Positions 1 to 10,996 of a stretch of DNA of 64,000 nt are shown here, piece by piece; position 1 is the first letter of the stretch; every line of letters begins with the position of its first letter. A program made the translations under genes and the position numbers. The DNA is taken from assembly GCA_016584305.1 (NCBI GenBank), contig JACEEZ010016532.1, positions 85,587 through 149,586 of the forward strand. The letters run 5' to 3'. The notes below the pieces were generated by a model. It saw only the letters and a list, made by a program, of their open reading frames with translations. It was not told where the DNA came from and did not search any database. The stretch comes from Chionoecetes opilio. Lineage: Eukaryota; Arthropoda; Malacostraca; Decapoda; Majidae.

Positions 1-1
1 C

Positions 2-257
2 CAGTCCCGGAGACTGTTCACACGAGGCGATTTCAGTCCCGGAGACTGTTCACACGAGGCAATTTCAGTCCCGGAGACTGTTCACACGAGGCGATTTCAG
101 TCCCGGAGACTGTTCACACGAGACGATTTCAGTCCCGGAGACTGTTCACAGGAGACGATTTCAGTCCCGGAGACTGTTCACACGAGACGATTTCAGTCCC
201 GGAGACTGTTCACACGAGACGATTTCAGTCCCGGAGACTGTTCACACGAGACGATTT
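2..257. repeat. 32-bp tandem array, eight copies, built from a transposon terminus
   Basis: Eight head-to-tail 32-bp units start at 2, 34, 66, 98, 130, 162, 194 and 226. Each carries CTGTTCACACGAGGCGATTT or a GAGACG variant. The array ends in CAGTAGCGGCAACAG followed by a CT dinucleotide run (about 277-297). The unit includes the terminal inverted-repeat motif seen inverted at 3603-3622. There are no spacers, so it is a minisatellite and not CRISPR. Confidence 0.85.
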
Positions 258-1090
258 CAGTAGCGGCAACAGTCCGCTCTCTCTCTCTCTCTCTCTCGCT
301 GTCTTTCTACAAAGTACTTATTTACTATTTAATTATTTTATTACATAATTATTTTAATTAGTTAATTAACACATTTAAGTTTTAATAACAAGAATAATAC
401 TAAAAAAAAAATTAAGTGACTTTTTTTCTTATTACCGATCATTAGTTTTATAACCTTATCATAAATTCAATTAATAGTTTATCTTTTACTTCTTTCATTT
501 ATGTTCCTTTATAGTTCACACACTTCCTTATAGGGTCATGCATGGTTTGCTAATCATGACCCATGACCTGACCTGCCCCCTCCCCCTGAGGATTGTGGGC
601 AGGTAAAACAGTGTGTGATGTAGTTAATTGTTCGCTTTTATTAGTGAAAATACATATAGGGAAAAATTATGTAGGTCGCTTTTGGGTTAAACGGTGCTTT
701 TATTTTAGTCATTTATAAATAATTGATATATTTATTTATCTATTCTTTATCTATTCCATCAATTTTTGGGTGTAATGGTTCCTTTGTTTATGTCATTCGA
801 TTCCTGTACGCTCCTTATTATCATTATTATTATTAATATTATCTCCATCATTACCATTATTATCTTGTAGTTATTATAGATTCGCACTTTTTAATTTTTT
901 TATTTTTAAGTTACCGTATAAAAAGGCATCATTTGGGTTAGACCGTTAGATGGTTCATTATTTATTTATTTACCAGACTGACTCCTCTGTTTCCGCTCTC
1001 CACGTGGAGTGCCCGCAGGGGTTGCGCTCTCATTGGCTATCGTCATGCCTCGCCAGCCAATGAAGCGCGGCGTCACCATGAAAGCGCGGA
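258..1090. other. AT-rich non-coding stretch
   Basis: After the 32-bp array and a short CT run this is AT-rich DNA with ATT-type simple repeats (about 820-870). I see no gene. The end of the stretch (about 990-1090) is GC-richer and leads into a terminal-like motif at 1091-1112. Confidence 0.6.
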
Positions 1091-1207
1091 AATTGCCGCC
1101 TCGTGTGAACAGCCCCATACAAATACAGTCAAACCTCGATATAACGGACATCGGATATAACGGACTCCATTTGCGTGATTTTTTTTTTTTTTTTTTTTTG
1201 CATATTA

Positions 1208-2026
1208 CAGTAAAACCCTTATAACTCGGCACGATAGGGGCTCTGGCCCTTGCCGAGTTATTCAATATGCCGAATTATGCAAATGCCCTCCTCTGATATG
1301 GGTAAAAAATTTTTTTTTAAATTGTAACAAAAATTACGAATTACGAATCCCAATCCAATAACACTTGCTGAAATGTGTGTTATACTACTTTGTGATATTG
1401 TTTGCAATGTTTTGCATTGATTATTATTCGGCCCCTACCAAGCTTGTGTTTTTGAAGCAAACCAATCCTTTTTCAATTGCGACAAAAAACGGGATTCGTA
1501 TCCAAGACGTGCTTGGACGACAACAAACACGGCTCAGCCTACACGCTGGTGGCTTTGCCACTATTTTAAGTGTTTTGGATTACATCTACATACTGTATTT
1601 CAAGATGTCACCAGGTGCGTTCTCGAAGACCCGAGTTCGATCCCGAGTGAGACCCATAAATCCACTTTAAATCTTTTTGCACCGTCGAGTGGCCTAAGAA
1701 AACCCACGTGCCCTGTCCATTAACTCTACCTTCGACTGCGAGTGCATCGGAGGACACAGGGGGCGGCATGAGCCTCTAATCACAGGCGTCACTATAAGAA
1801 TCCTGCCTGCGCCACCACGGGCGAGGGCCAACCATCACAGCCCTCAAGTGAGCCTCCAGGGCCTACCATCTGAGCCCTTGAGGTCACTGCCTACACGCGC
1901 TATAGGCATAGATGTGTAAAAAAAAAAATAATAATAATTAAAAAAATATATAAACAATCTGTCTTTGCCTTGCCGAGTTACATCAAATTCCGAGTTATAC
2001 AATGCCGAGTTATAAGGGTTTTACTG
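1208..2026. mobile_element. Pogo/Tigger-like element B1 nested in A1
   Basis: The termini CAGTAAAACCCTTATAAC (from 1208) and TTATAAGGGTTTTACTG (to 2026) are flanked by TA on both sides. Subterminal CTCGGCA/TGCCGAG motifs recur near both ends. The interior holds a SINE (1612-1917). Related copies are B2 (35803-37142, inverted) and B3 (39586-40989). Confidence 0.8.
1612..1917 (+). repeat. tRNA-derived SINE, head truncated
   Basis: The copy keeps a B-box-like GAGTTCGATCCC in its head, then the shared body (TAACTCTACCTTCGACTG, GGGCGGCATGAGCCTC, CACGGGCGAGGGCC) and an A-rich tail. The complete relative at 40604-40905 also has the A-box-like tRNA start (GTAGCAGAGTGGTTAGCG). The first ~30 bases of the head are missing here. 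Confidence 0.75.
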
Positions 2027-2803
2027 TAGATCGCTTATCGCCGCTCGAATTGTCAACTCAACATTATTGTATTATTTTCTCATTTTATTTTGGAATGCTT
2101 GGGTTTTAAGGAGTTTTGATGTATCACATATTATAGATATAATATTATAAGGAAGGAGCCTGTGTTGCTAGTGATTTAGTGGTAGAAGGTGTGTATTGTT
2201 TAAAATAGTGACTATTAGTGTTATGGCGTGGCCGCTGCTATGTCTCCCTGTCACCTCAACACCCTAAATCACCCTTATCTAAGGCGACAAGCAGTGTTAC
2301 ACTGACTTAAATAGTGACACGTGTATAGAACTGCAGTTCACAACCATATAATATATATAATAATGAACATTAGCCATGATAATAAGCAATACCTTTGGAA
2401 GCCACGGCTGAATCTGGCTCGTAGTAATGATCTTGATCTTGATCTTGATTTGGGAGTCACCCAGCGGATGCTGTCAGTGAAGCCTTTGGTCCGGCGTTCT
2501 CCCACACACGTAATCTGTTGGGAGAGAAGCAAAAGGGGGAAGCAAAACTAGGGATTTCTTTTTCCTCTCCTTCCTCTCTCTGCATCACATTCATACGGGG
2601 TCCCCCCTCACTGAGGGGCCCCCTGCCTCTCATGCTCTCTCCTACGTGCTCTCCAAGAATTCTCCAAGAATTCTTTTACACTCAATCACACGACTGTCAC
2701 TCCTCCACTCAGCACACAACCCCAGCAGGTACTCCATCTCCACTCTCCTGTCTCTCACCTCTCGCCATTCTCCTCGTTATATCGAGGTTTGACTGTACAT
2801 GTA

Positions 2804-3460
2804 CCGTAAATGGCAGCATACAAGTTGACTCTTTGAGCCTGAAAAAAATCTTTCCACAACTAGGGGTCGACTTATACGGCAAGGATATAATGTGAACCTT
2901 TACCACCGAGTGATAAACAAGTGGATCAGCACTACTAACAATCGCTGTACACCACTTACCGTAACTCCAGTCAGACAATTACAATATGCGCCACTTCCAA
3001 AGCAACAGCGACAACTGGAGAAGACGTTTAGCGGCAGTTTCACCCACAGCTGTTTCCAACAGCTGATACAATGATTGTAAACACTGGCCAATGCAAATGG
3101 CAGAGCCTCGGAGGGCACCGGTAAGTGCAGTCCAGTCATAGGTACTACCGTGTTTTACTATAATATACAGTATGTAGCGGTACTATCAGAAAACTATGGT
3201 GTTTTTCAAGTGAAAACAAGAGGCAGATCTATAGTAAAGATTCATATCTTCATAAAAGTGGTGTGGTGCTATGTGTTTTTGCGACAGGTTACCGTATACT
3301 GTACCGTAGCCTATCCACATTCAAGCCTTGGCCTACCAGTAGCCTACCATATTTTTGGGGGCCGACTTATACGACAAGTATAGGCCTAACCCGTAATCTT
3401 GAGCTAATAATCTTGGGGTCGACTTGTACGCCTGGTCGACTTATATGCTGCCATTTACGG
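2804..3460. mobile_element. TA-flanked TIR element G
   Basis: The ends CCGTAAATGGCAGCATA (from 2804) and TATGCTGCCATTTACGG (to 3460) form terminal inverted repeats flanked by TA (2802-2803 and 3461-3462). Internal GTCGACTTATA motifs recur. It is a 657-bp non-autonomous mariner/pogo-type element. Its left end is 8 bp from the right end of A1. Confidence 0.8.
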
Positions 3461-3624
3461 TAACTCGAGTCGCTGAGAAGTAGCGCGACAGCAAGGGATA
3501 TCTCAAGTCGCGCAACTGGCCAGCTACAAGCGACTACATGTGAACGCTCCCATTGACTTCCATTGACCTCGCAGTCGCGCTACTGCAGTCGTGCGACTGA
3601 AATCGCCTCGTGTGAACAGGGCCT

Positions 3625-4268
3625 TTGTGATGTAAGCGAGCAAAACATTATTAGCCAGCGCTGTAGGAGATCATTTTGTTGATTGCTGCTAACTCTCCAG
3701 TAGTGTTCTACAGTTGATGAGGTCATTTTGCTTCTTGATTGTTCTTTTGACTGCAGTAGTAAGGTGTAAGATAGGCATGTGCTGGTTTGAGCCAGGGACA
3801 CGCGAGAGCGAGCGAGCGACACTACCCTTCCTCCTCCTCCTGCTTCTACCATTCCTCCAGTCGCCTCCATTATCCTCTCCCTCCCTGTCCGCCACACCCT
3901 CACCGGGGTGGGGGAAAGGGCACATGTCTGCAACCCCTTGCCTACCTATGTGTGGTCGAGATTGTGGTTCATGACTGTACATAACATAGTTAATAGGACG
4001 GATCCGAGCACATGAGCGACAGGTAGTTGGCCTACTGTACATTTGGTACTGTACAAGCATCTAACTCAGGGTATCGCGCATCTCTGTATTGGTCGTGGGT
4101 TCGTTTGGCTCATGCCGTCTGGCTCATATAAAATGCATTAAAAATTAAACATTCCAATATTTTTCTTTCCTTTAGCTTCACATAACTGAAGAGGAATGGG
4201 GTAAGGGTAATGGTGATCTATCACAGCACTGCCGGGGGTAACGATGCCAAAAAGTTTGAGAACCACTG
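3625..4268. other. Unannotated stretch ending in a hAT-type terminus
   Basis: I recognise no gene. The last bases, AGTTTGAGAACCACTG (ending 4268), match the reverse complement of the CAGTGGTTCT start of the hAT-type elements at 53741 and 57281. No matching left end or 8-bp duplication was found, so only one terminus is preserved. Confidence 0.4.
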
Positions 4269-4279
4269 CTCTAGATCCT

Positions 4280-4690
4280 TACAATGTTCTCCTGATGTTC
4301 CTTTACTGCTACGTCTTCATCATCAATTCTTGTTTTGAGTCTCAAGTTCTCAGCTGTTAACCCTTCGATCTCTCTCTTCAGCCCCTTCTTATATACCTCT
4401 TTCTTCCCTTAGCCCTCTATTTTTTTCTTCACGTTCTATATTCATTAATTTCAACTTCATAACCTCTTTTCAATGTTTCCATTGTTGCTTTCATTCTCTC
4501 CATCTCTCCTGATAAATTATAATCATTAGTACCAATTACTCCTCTGAATTTTGTTGTTTGACTCTTTTTGTTAACACCTTTTATGGCATCATTAATTATT
4601 CAATTATCATGCCTTATGTCTTCAAGTTATATTCTAGATATTGCACTTAAATAAAAAAACTTTTACATGTCATTTACAGCAGCAAATATC
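4280..4690 (-). pseudogene. Possible LINE ORF1 coiled-coil remnant
   Basis: Read on the minus strand, about 4265-4400 is open and encodes a charged heptad-like stretch (including LKREIEGLTAENLRLK). A second lysine/glutamate-rich stretch (LSGEMERMKATMETLK) lies at about 4470-4520, with stops between. This resembles the coiled coil of LINE ORF1 proteins and has the orientation of the LINE remnants at 4985-9336. No domain beyond the coiled coil is visible, so a different origin is possible. Confidence 0.35.
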
Positions 4691-4984
4691 TGCTAAATTT
4701 TACCTAAATCTAGCATCATTGCCTCCTCTTCATTAAATGCCACATTTGCACTAAAATAACTCTTACTTCTTACCGAGGCATCTAAGGCCTCTCCTGCCTG
4801 CGCAATGTTGTGTAAACACGGCTAGATACTTGACGACCTCAACATGAACAAGTGGATCTCAGCTAATCTATTGTCAGACTCTTTCTATTCCATACCAGGA
4901 TAACAGAACACGTAGCTCAGGCCCATGGAATAACCAGGGAAAATAGCTTCCTCAAGGACAGTAGTTCTTGACAATTTGAGCTGT

Positions 4985-6405
4985 GTGTGTGTGTATTTAC
5001 CTAGTTGTATTTACCTAGTTGTAACATACAGGAAAAGAGCCATGCTCGTACTGTCCCGTCTCCAAATCTACTATTATCCTGTTTGCCTTTGAAGTCCTGA
5101 ATACTTCTTGCATTAATCACTTTTGCATCAAGGTTGTTCATCATCAAGGATCTTCTATGCTTCTATATGGGAAGCTGTATTTTTTTATATCCCTCTTGCA
5201 TGTTGTCTTTTTCAATTTCTTCTCATGACCTCTTGTACTTCTGTCGTCCCACACAAACAGATAATTTCTATCAAATTTTTCCAGTCCCATTGATGCTCTA
5301 TACACTGCTATAAAATCTCCCCTTTCTCTTCTTTTCTCAAGTGTTGGGAGTTTTAGTCTTGAAAGTCTTTTTTCATATGTTAAATCTCTCGGGCTTGGAG
5401 CCATTTTGTGGCTGCTTTTTGTATTCACTCAATCTTCCTTATATCCTTCTTTTTATGTGGTGACCAAATCACTGCCGCATATTCCAACCTTGGTCGAATC
5501 AGAGATGTTATCAATTTCTTGATCATCTCTTCATCCAGATATTTGAATGCCATTCTTATATTCCTCAGCAATTGGTATGTATCTCCTGTGATCTTGTTTA
5601 TATGCTTCTCTGGTGACAAATTGTCCTTAATCCATACTCCCAGATCTTTTTCGACCTATGTTTTGATTATCCATTCGTTTCCCATCGAATACTTTCCTCT
5701 CTGTCTCTTTTTGCTACTGCCCATTTCCATCACTTTACACTTTTTGGCATTAAACTCCATTTCCCATATTTGACTCCATCTGAAAATCTTATCTAGATCC
5801 TTTTGTAAATCCTCACAGTCCTCTTTACTTTCTACTTTTCTTAGTAATTTAGCATCATCAGCGAATAAACTCATATAACTGTTTACTCCTTCTGCCATAT
5901 CATTTACATAGACCAAGAACATCACTGGGGCCAATACTGATCCTTGAGGAACTCCACTTATCACACTGCACCATTCTGACTTGATCTTTTATTACTGTTC
6001 TCATCTCTCTGTTGCTCAAAAAGTCTTCCATCCACTTCAGCAAACCACCCTTCAATCCTCCTACATGTTCTAGCTTCCAGAGCAGTCTCTTGTGAGGTAC
6101 CTTGTCAAATGCCTTCTTTAGGTCCAAGTAAATGCAATCGACCCACCCTTCTCATTCCTGTGTCACATCGATCACTCTCGAGTAAAAGCTCAATAAATTT
6201 GTTGTACATGACATTCCTCCTCTAAATCCAAACTGGCCACCTGCAAGTGTGTTTGTCTCTTCCAAATATTTCAACCATCTGTCCTTCACAATTTTTTCAC
6301 ACATTTTTGCCACTACACTTGTTAATGATACTGGCCTGTAATTTAGTGGTTCTTCTTTGTCACCTCCTTTGTGAATTGGCACAATATTTGCTCATTTCCA
6401 ATCAA
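4985..6405 (-). pseudogene. Non-LTR retrotransposon reverse transcriptase, degenerate
   Basis: Minus-strand fragments line up in RT order. About 6382-6152 has LNYRPVSLTSVVAKMCEKI and GQFGFRGG. About 6127-5950 has MDLKKAFDKVPHKRLLWKL. About 5964-5656 has SGVPQGSVLAPVMFLVYVND and the catalytic-box variant LFADDAKLL. About 5619-5425 has LIRPRLEYAAVIWSPHKK, and about 5428-5144 the C-terminal region (KRRERGDFIAVY, STRGHEKKL). At least three frame changes break it. A TACCTAGTTGTATTTACC repeat at 4993-5022 looks like the LINE 3' tail. No endonuclease is attached. The clade looks CR1/Jockey-like; assignment needs phylogeny. Confidence 0.8.
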
Positions 6406-7410
6406 GCGGACTCTGCTCTCCTTGAGTGAACTCAGTTCAGTTCAGTTCAGTTGTTGGTCGGGAGTCAGGCCTTTTTCAACGGCACTCCCTGACGTGTGTC
6501 TTCTTGCTGTCTGGGTCTTTAATTTGTTTTCTTCTCTTATTCTATCTTATTAGTTTCTTTCTTTTTCTTTCTTCTTATTTTCTCTGGTCATCCAAAAACT
6601 GTTGATTGTTCTTTTTGCTTCTTCCACATTCCCCTCTCCGAACAAATACTCCCCCACTATATCCTCTTCCTCCTCTAAGTAAGGTTGTTGTAGCCTCACA
6701 CTTTTCTTGCTTTCATTACTGTAGGCTGGACACCATAACAGAAAATGTTTTAGGTCCTCCTTTTCCGCCCCACATAAATCACAGGTTATTTCTTTTCCCC
6801 AGAACCTCCTTCTGTCGTTTAATTGTAGGTTATTTGTCCTGCACTTGAACAGTAGTTCTGAAGCTTGGTCATTGCTGTATATTTCTTCTTGGCCTCCCTT
6901 CTCTTTTCTCCATTTTCTATATATTTTCAAACTTGTTTTTTCATTCATTTCATTCACCCATTCTCTTGTGTCCAACTCTCTCATTTTTTTCCCTATACTC
7001 TCCTTTGTCTCACACCTCACACCCTGGTTCATGACTCCAGTCTTTCTCAAATCTTTCATTACAGCTTGCATCCATTTATTTTGTCTTTTCTCAATCATCT
7101 CCTCTCCTATCCTTTTCACTAGGTCATTCCCGTCTATTAATACATACCTCAAGTATTTCCACTGTCCCTCCCTTATTCTATTCCTAACACTGGATGCTCC
7201 CACTTCCCCCAGGAGCGCCGCCCCCTGTGTATATGCCTGTGCCCCAAAGATTTGACGGTACACCCCATTTTCAATTCTCTGTAGTTTATCCATTTCTTGC
7301 TTTGTTAAATTGATCACATTAACCCCATATAGTATTGATGGTAATGCCACACTTTTCCAGTACGTTTTCCCTATTAGAATTTTAGAGCAACTTTTTGCGA
7401 TGATACTATA

Positions 7411-9032
7411 GGCGTATTTTGTAGTGTCCTTCCGGAGTAAAATTATACTTATTTAAGCTCCGCCCCTGCTTGCCATCACAAAATACGATTGTAGCGCTGC
7501 CAAAGCTCTTTCTTGATGTTGCCGAGAGTAAAAGTGTCGTACACTTCATTACCTCTTACAGAGGCTCAAGGAATATCGTTAAGGTTGACATTATTGAAGG
7601 CACAGCAAAGAGTAGTAGCGTGATTGTCTGTATTACACATCGATATCTAATTGTTTTGAGCTCTTAGAATGGCCTAGCATTGTTTTCTAACTCTATAGAT
7701 GGACTTGATATTAAACTGAAATGTTTAGGGCGCTATGAAACTGTTATTTGAATATCTATTTGCTACACAGCCATTTCACGATGTGCGTCGAGGATGTTTA
7801 ATGCTATCATGGACCTGTACGTATGTAGGCTACGTGTACCTACATCTACGTTTCACGAATTATTCTTTGCCTAAATCTAGATGAATGCTGGTTGTGATTC
7901 ATCCTCCAGTGCATCTCCCCCGTTTAACATCCATGGGCGGGTGTGTGGTGGGCGGGTGTGTGATGGACGTGGTGGGTGGGTGGGTGTGTGGTGGGCGGAT
8001 GTATGATGGGCGTGTGGTGGGTGGGTGTGTGGTGGGTGGATGGGTGGTGGGTGGGTGTGTGGTGGGCGGATGTGTGATGGGCGTGTGGTGGGTGGGTGTG
8101 TGGTGGGCGGATGTATGATGGGCGTGTGGTGGGCGGATGGGTGATGGGCGTGTGGTGGGTGGGTGTGTGGTGGGCGGATGTGTGGTGGGTGGGTGTGTGG
8201 TGGGTGTGTGGTGGGCGGATGGGTGATGGGCGTGTGGTGGGTGTGTGTGTGGCGGATGGGTGATGGGTGTGTGGTGGGCGGGTGGTGGGTGGGTGGGTGG
8301 TGGTGGGCGGGTGGGTGCCTGGGTGGTGGTGGGTGTGTGGTGGCCCGTGGGTTACACACAGATCGAGACCTTCCTACTCGTGTTGGAGCTAAAAATCAGA
8401 CTGATGAAATGTTCGTATTCGTGCCCTGCGATAGGTTCTCTAAAAGGCTTTCTTTTTGTGTGATATAACATATATACCAAATTTATACATTTCTATTGCA
8501 AATGTAATATCACTCATGAATATATTTAAGTATTTGACTATATAGCAATAATACACCAGTTTTGGTGCTAAGCCAGCAAGCATCAACGAAGATTCGGACA
8601 CATTAAAAAATTCGAGGGATTGGGAAATTTGTTCCCAGACGTCGCTGGAGAATTTTAATATTTGTGACTTCTTACCTGTTAAGAGTCACCTACTCTACTC
8701 CTTACTACTCCTTACCTACTCTTAATTAAATACAGTATCCTTTGCATGTCGTGCGCATGTAATGAATGTTGAATTGGATGAGAATTAAAGGGAAAAGAGA
8801 AACATTTACGGGAGGAGTTTTGATAAGATTTTCTCATGCGCGCGATCTGATTGGCCAGGCTCTTGAAACCATCACCCACACCCACGACTGTATAATTTTT
8901 CAGGAAAAGAGTAAAATATCGCTGCCGAAGTGTATCTGCTCAGTTTTCTATGCACGCAAAAGAGTAAAATATAAGTGGGCGGAGCTTAAATAAGTAAAAT
9001 TTTACTTCCAAGGGCATGGACAAAATACGCCT
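7411..9032. mobile_element. TIR element M inserted in a LINE
   Basis: Left end GGCGTATTTTG and right end CAAAATACGCC are inverted. The inner arms TACTTATTTAAGCTCCGCCC and its inverse GGGCGGAGCTTAAATAAGTA extend the TIR to about 55 bp. TATA flanks both sides (7407-7410 and 9033-9036). No transposase is visible. The interior holds the GT-rich minisatellite at 7930-8345. The superfamily is not clear to me. Confidence 0.8.
7930..8345. repeat. GT-rich minisatellite
   Basis: Imperfect tandem units of roughly GTGTGTGGTGGGCGGATG and GTGTGGTGGGTGG. The opposite strand gives a His/Pro-rich open frame (HPPTHHP-like), which is a by-product of the composition. Confidence 0.9.
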
Positions 9033-9336
9033 TATACGTCATAGTTGCCATTTTTCTTGCCTTATTAAACATTTCTTCTTTTTGTATTTTGAAACAATTC
9101 TTCTTGTCATTTATGGTTATCCCTAAATATTTCATTCTATCTCTAACATTTATATTTCCCAACTTTTCAGGCTTATCTTTTATATTGAAAATAATGATGT
9201 TACTTTTATTTTTATTCATTTCCAATCCATACTCCTTACCTATTTCCTCTAACCTGTGTAGCTACTACCTGTTCTGCCTCCTCTATACTACTTGCTAGTA
9301 ACATCCCGTCGTCTGCAAAGAAAAACTCTCAATTAG

Positions 9337-9770
9337 ACTTATCACGGTTAGCAGTTCACGGACCAAGCCACCAGATGTCGTTAGTGTTTTTCTCCCAAAA
9401 GGTGGACAACCATAAATCTCTCAATATATGAATATTTTTCTATATCCTTTTGATCAGTGTATTTTACTCTTTCTTTTTCTATATGTTGGGTAATATATAT
9501 ATAATCTTTTGAATGATCCGGTACGATAACTTCGGGGCCATTCGTCTGTTTATTTCTTGCTGAGCGCGTTCGTCGTGAAATGTTTTCGGTACATACTTCC
9601 CTCATTTTTTATTGTATCAGGTAACAACATTCTATGTATTTGTATAAGTAGCTCTTCACATTGAGTTTTATCAAATGAGGGTAATTTCTTCATATTAACA
9701 ACACAGTGTGCAGTAGCTATTACTTGTACCGAAATATACATTCTTCGTCATCACCACCAACAACAGAACG
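9337..9770 (-). other. Unassigned stretch with two overlapping minus-strand ORFs
   Basis: Two short minus-strand frames (about 9741-9553 and 9605-9384) overlap and could be one broken coding region. I recognise no family in them. The right part (about 9745-9770) may be the start of the 5' leader of the LINE that follows. Confidence 0.25.
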
Positions 9771-9855
9771 CATGGAACGGCGGAGCGATCGTCGATCGTC
9801 GTTCGTGTCGGGAGCTGGGTGTTTCGTGATTGAATTTTGCTAGTTCTTGTGAAAT

Positions 9856-10979
9856 ATGGATACGTGTGGGGTTATAGAAGGGGTTGTGTGGGGTGTAGAT
9901 ACCACTGACGTGGCCACAGGGGGCCAGGAGGTAGCTGTGCCCCCTACAGAGGAGGTAGGTGTAGGTGTGGGTGTGACCACATGTAGCCAGCAGGTGGAAG
10001 AGGCTGGAAATGTTTACACTCTGTGGAGGGTGTGACATGGAACGGCGGTCCTTGGTTGAGGAATGTGTGGTGTGTGCCTTACAGGAACAGGTAAAGGCAT
10101 TGCAGGAGGAGGTTAAGAGGCTTAAGGGAGTAATGAATGAGGCAAATGTAGGTACGGGGATGCTGTACCATTCATTCAGTACCATTCAGGGCGAGGTGAA
10201 GGACCTTCAGCAGAAGGTCCACAGCCTTGGGGAGGGTGTAGAGGTAGGGCAGACAGGTGTAGGTACCAGGCCGGCGGTTGGAGGTACCAGTCCAAGGAGG
10301 GACAGTGGCGGGTGGTAGAAAGGGAAGCAAGCCAAGTAGTGCTGGGGCAGAAAAGGTAGGTGAGGTGCTGTTGCACAAACAGGTATGCTGTACTGGGGGA
10401 GAAGGATAGGGGGGTGAAGAGTAGAGGTGTGGAGGAGCAGCAAGCAGGGGACAGGAGTGGAAAGGGACCTGAGGTGTTGTTGGTGGGAGACTCTCAGGTG
10501 AAGTACCTGGACCAGACCTTCTGTGAGAGGGACAGGGACAGGAGGATTAGGGTGTGCTTTCCAGGGGCATCTGTGCAGGATGTTACAGATAACTGGACAA
10601 GGTGATGGTAGGGACAGGGAAGGAGGCGGTTGTGGTGGTGCACGTCGGGGGAACGACGTAGGCAAGGCGAGGTCGGAGGAGTTGGTAAACTAAGTACAAG
10701 GCCCTGTTAGAAAAGGTCAAGGAGAGTGGTAGGACAGGGGTGATTTGTGGTGTGATCCCTAGGGAGTATGTGGTCAGGAGTGGCTATCGAGGGCCTTAAG
10801 TCTTAATAGCAAGATAGAGGAGCTGTGCAAGGGTATGGGTTGCGGTTTGTGGACGGTGGGACACTTTCTATGGTAAGCACTCGATGTATACCAGGGATGG
10901 TGTCCACCTAAGTAGATGGGGACAGAGGCATACGGGGACCAGTTAGAGAAGGCTGTTAGGTTAGTTAGCCAGGGAAACT
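9856..10979 (+). pseudogene. LINE ORF1: zinc finger, coiled coil and SGNH-hydrolase-like domain
   Basis: The ATG at 9856 opens a frame to 10047 with an acidic/valine-rich N terminus. A frameshift near 10010 leads into a Cys-rich block (CGGC then ECVVC) and a coiled coil (ALQEQVKALQEEVKRLKGV, about 10078-10132). A further shift leads to an SGNH-like region: LLVGDSQVKYLDQ (block I, GDS, about 10480), VVHVGGT (about 10640) and DGVHLSRWG (block V Asp/His, about 10893). ORF1 proteins with an esterase domain are known in CR1/L2-group LINEs, where they are thought to act in RNP formation. Multiple frame changes mean it is not translatable as it stands. Catalytic Ser, Asp and His positions can still be recognised. 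Confidence 0.7.
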
Positions 10980-10996
10980 AGGTCTACGGGGGAAAA

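Larger units (their letters stand above)
1126..2795. mobile_element. Pogo/Tigger-like TA-flanked element A1
   Basis: The left end CAGTCAAACCTCGATATA (from 1126) and the right end TATATCGAGGTTTGACTG (to 2795) are inverted repeats, each flanked by TA (1124-1125 and 2796-2797). The CAGT..AACC terminus and TA duplication fit the pogo/Tigger branch of Tc1/mariner. Interior blocks (about 2040-2400) are shared in opposite orientation with A2 (33593-34422). No transposase is visible. Element B1 is nested at 1208-2026. Confidence 0.8.
1..3624. mobile_element. Composite Harbinger-like TIR element, left end outside window
   Basis: The right end, finishing AGGGCCT near 3624, contains AAATCGCCTCGTGTGAACAG. 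This is the reverse complement of the motif repeated at 2-257, so the two stretches look like opposite termini of one inverted-repeat element. A similar motif (TCGTGTGAACAG) recurs at 1101-1112, so a second nested terminus is possible. The GGGCCCTGTTCACAC style of terminus is typical of PIF/Harbinger MITEs. No transposase is visible. Elements A1 (1126-2795) and G (2804-3460) are later insertions. The left flank and its target duplication are outside the window, so family and limits are inferred. Confidence 0.45.
6550..9336 (-). pseudogene. Non-LTR retrotransposon RT/C-terminal domain, split by element M
   Basis: The upstream part (9336-9036) reads EFFFADDGMLLASS (the RT catalytic box) and DRMKYLGITINDK. 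The downstream part (7407-6550) is one open frame of about 266 codons that begins ALPSILYGVNVINLT and ends with a zinc knuckle, CDLCGAEKEDLKHFLLWC (C-x2-C-x8-H-x4-C). The two parts are separated by element M, and joining them across the TATA duplication keeps RT spacing. It belongs to the same general type as the plus-strand LINE at 9.8-14.5 kb. The 5' half is missing, as expected of a 5'-truncated insertion. The upstream part has stops; the C-terminal ORF is surprisingly intact. Confidence 0.85.

Noticed and set aside
2..257. CRISPR array
   Set aside because: Units are directly contiguous with no spacers, the context is eukaryotic, and the unit is a transposon terminus.
1365..1670. 101-codon ORF in element B1
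   Set aside because: It spans B1 filler and the SINE head, and the same region in B3 is not open in the same way.
7877..8359. His/Pro-rich 160-codon minus-strand ORF
   Set aside because: It is the complement of the GT-rich minisatellite, with no start context or homology.
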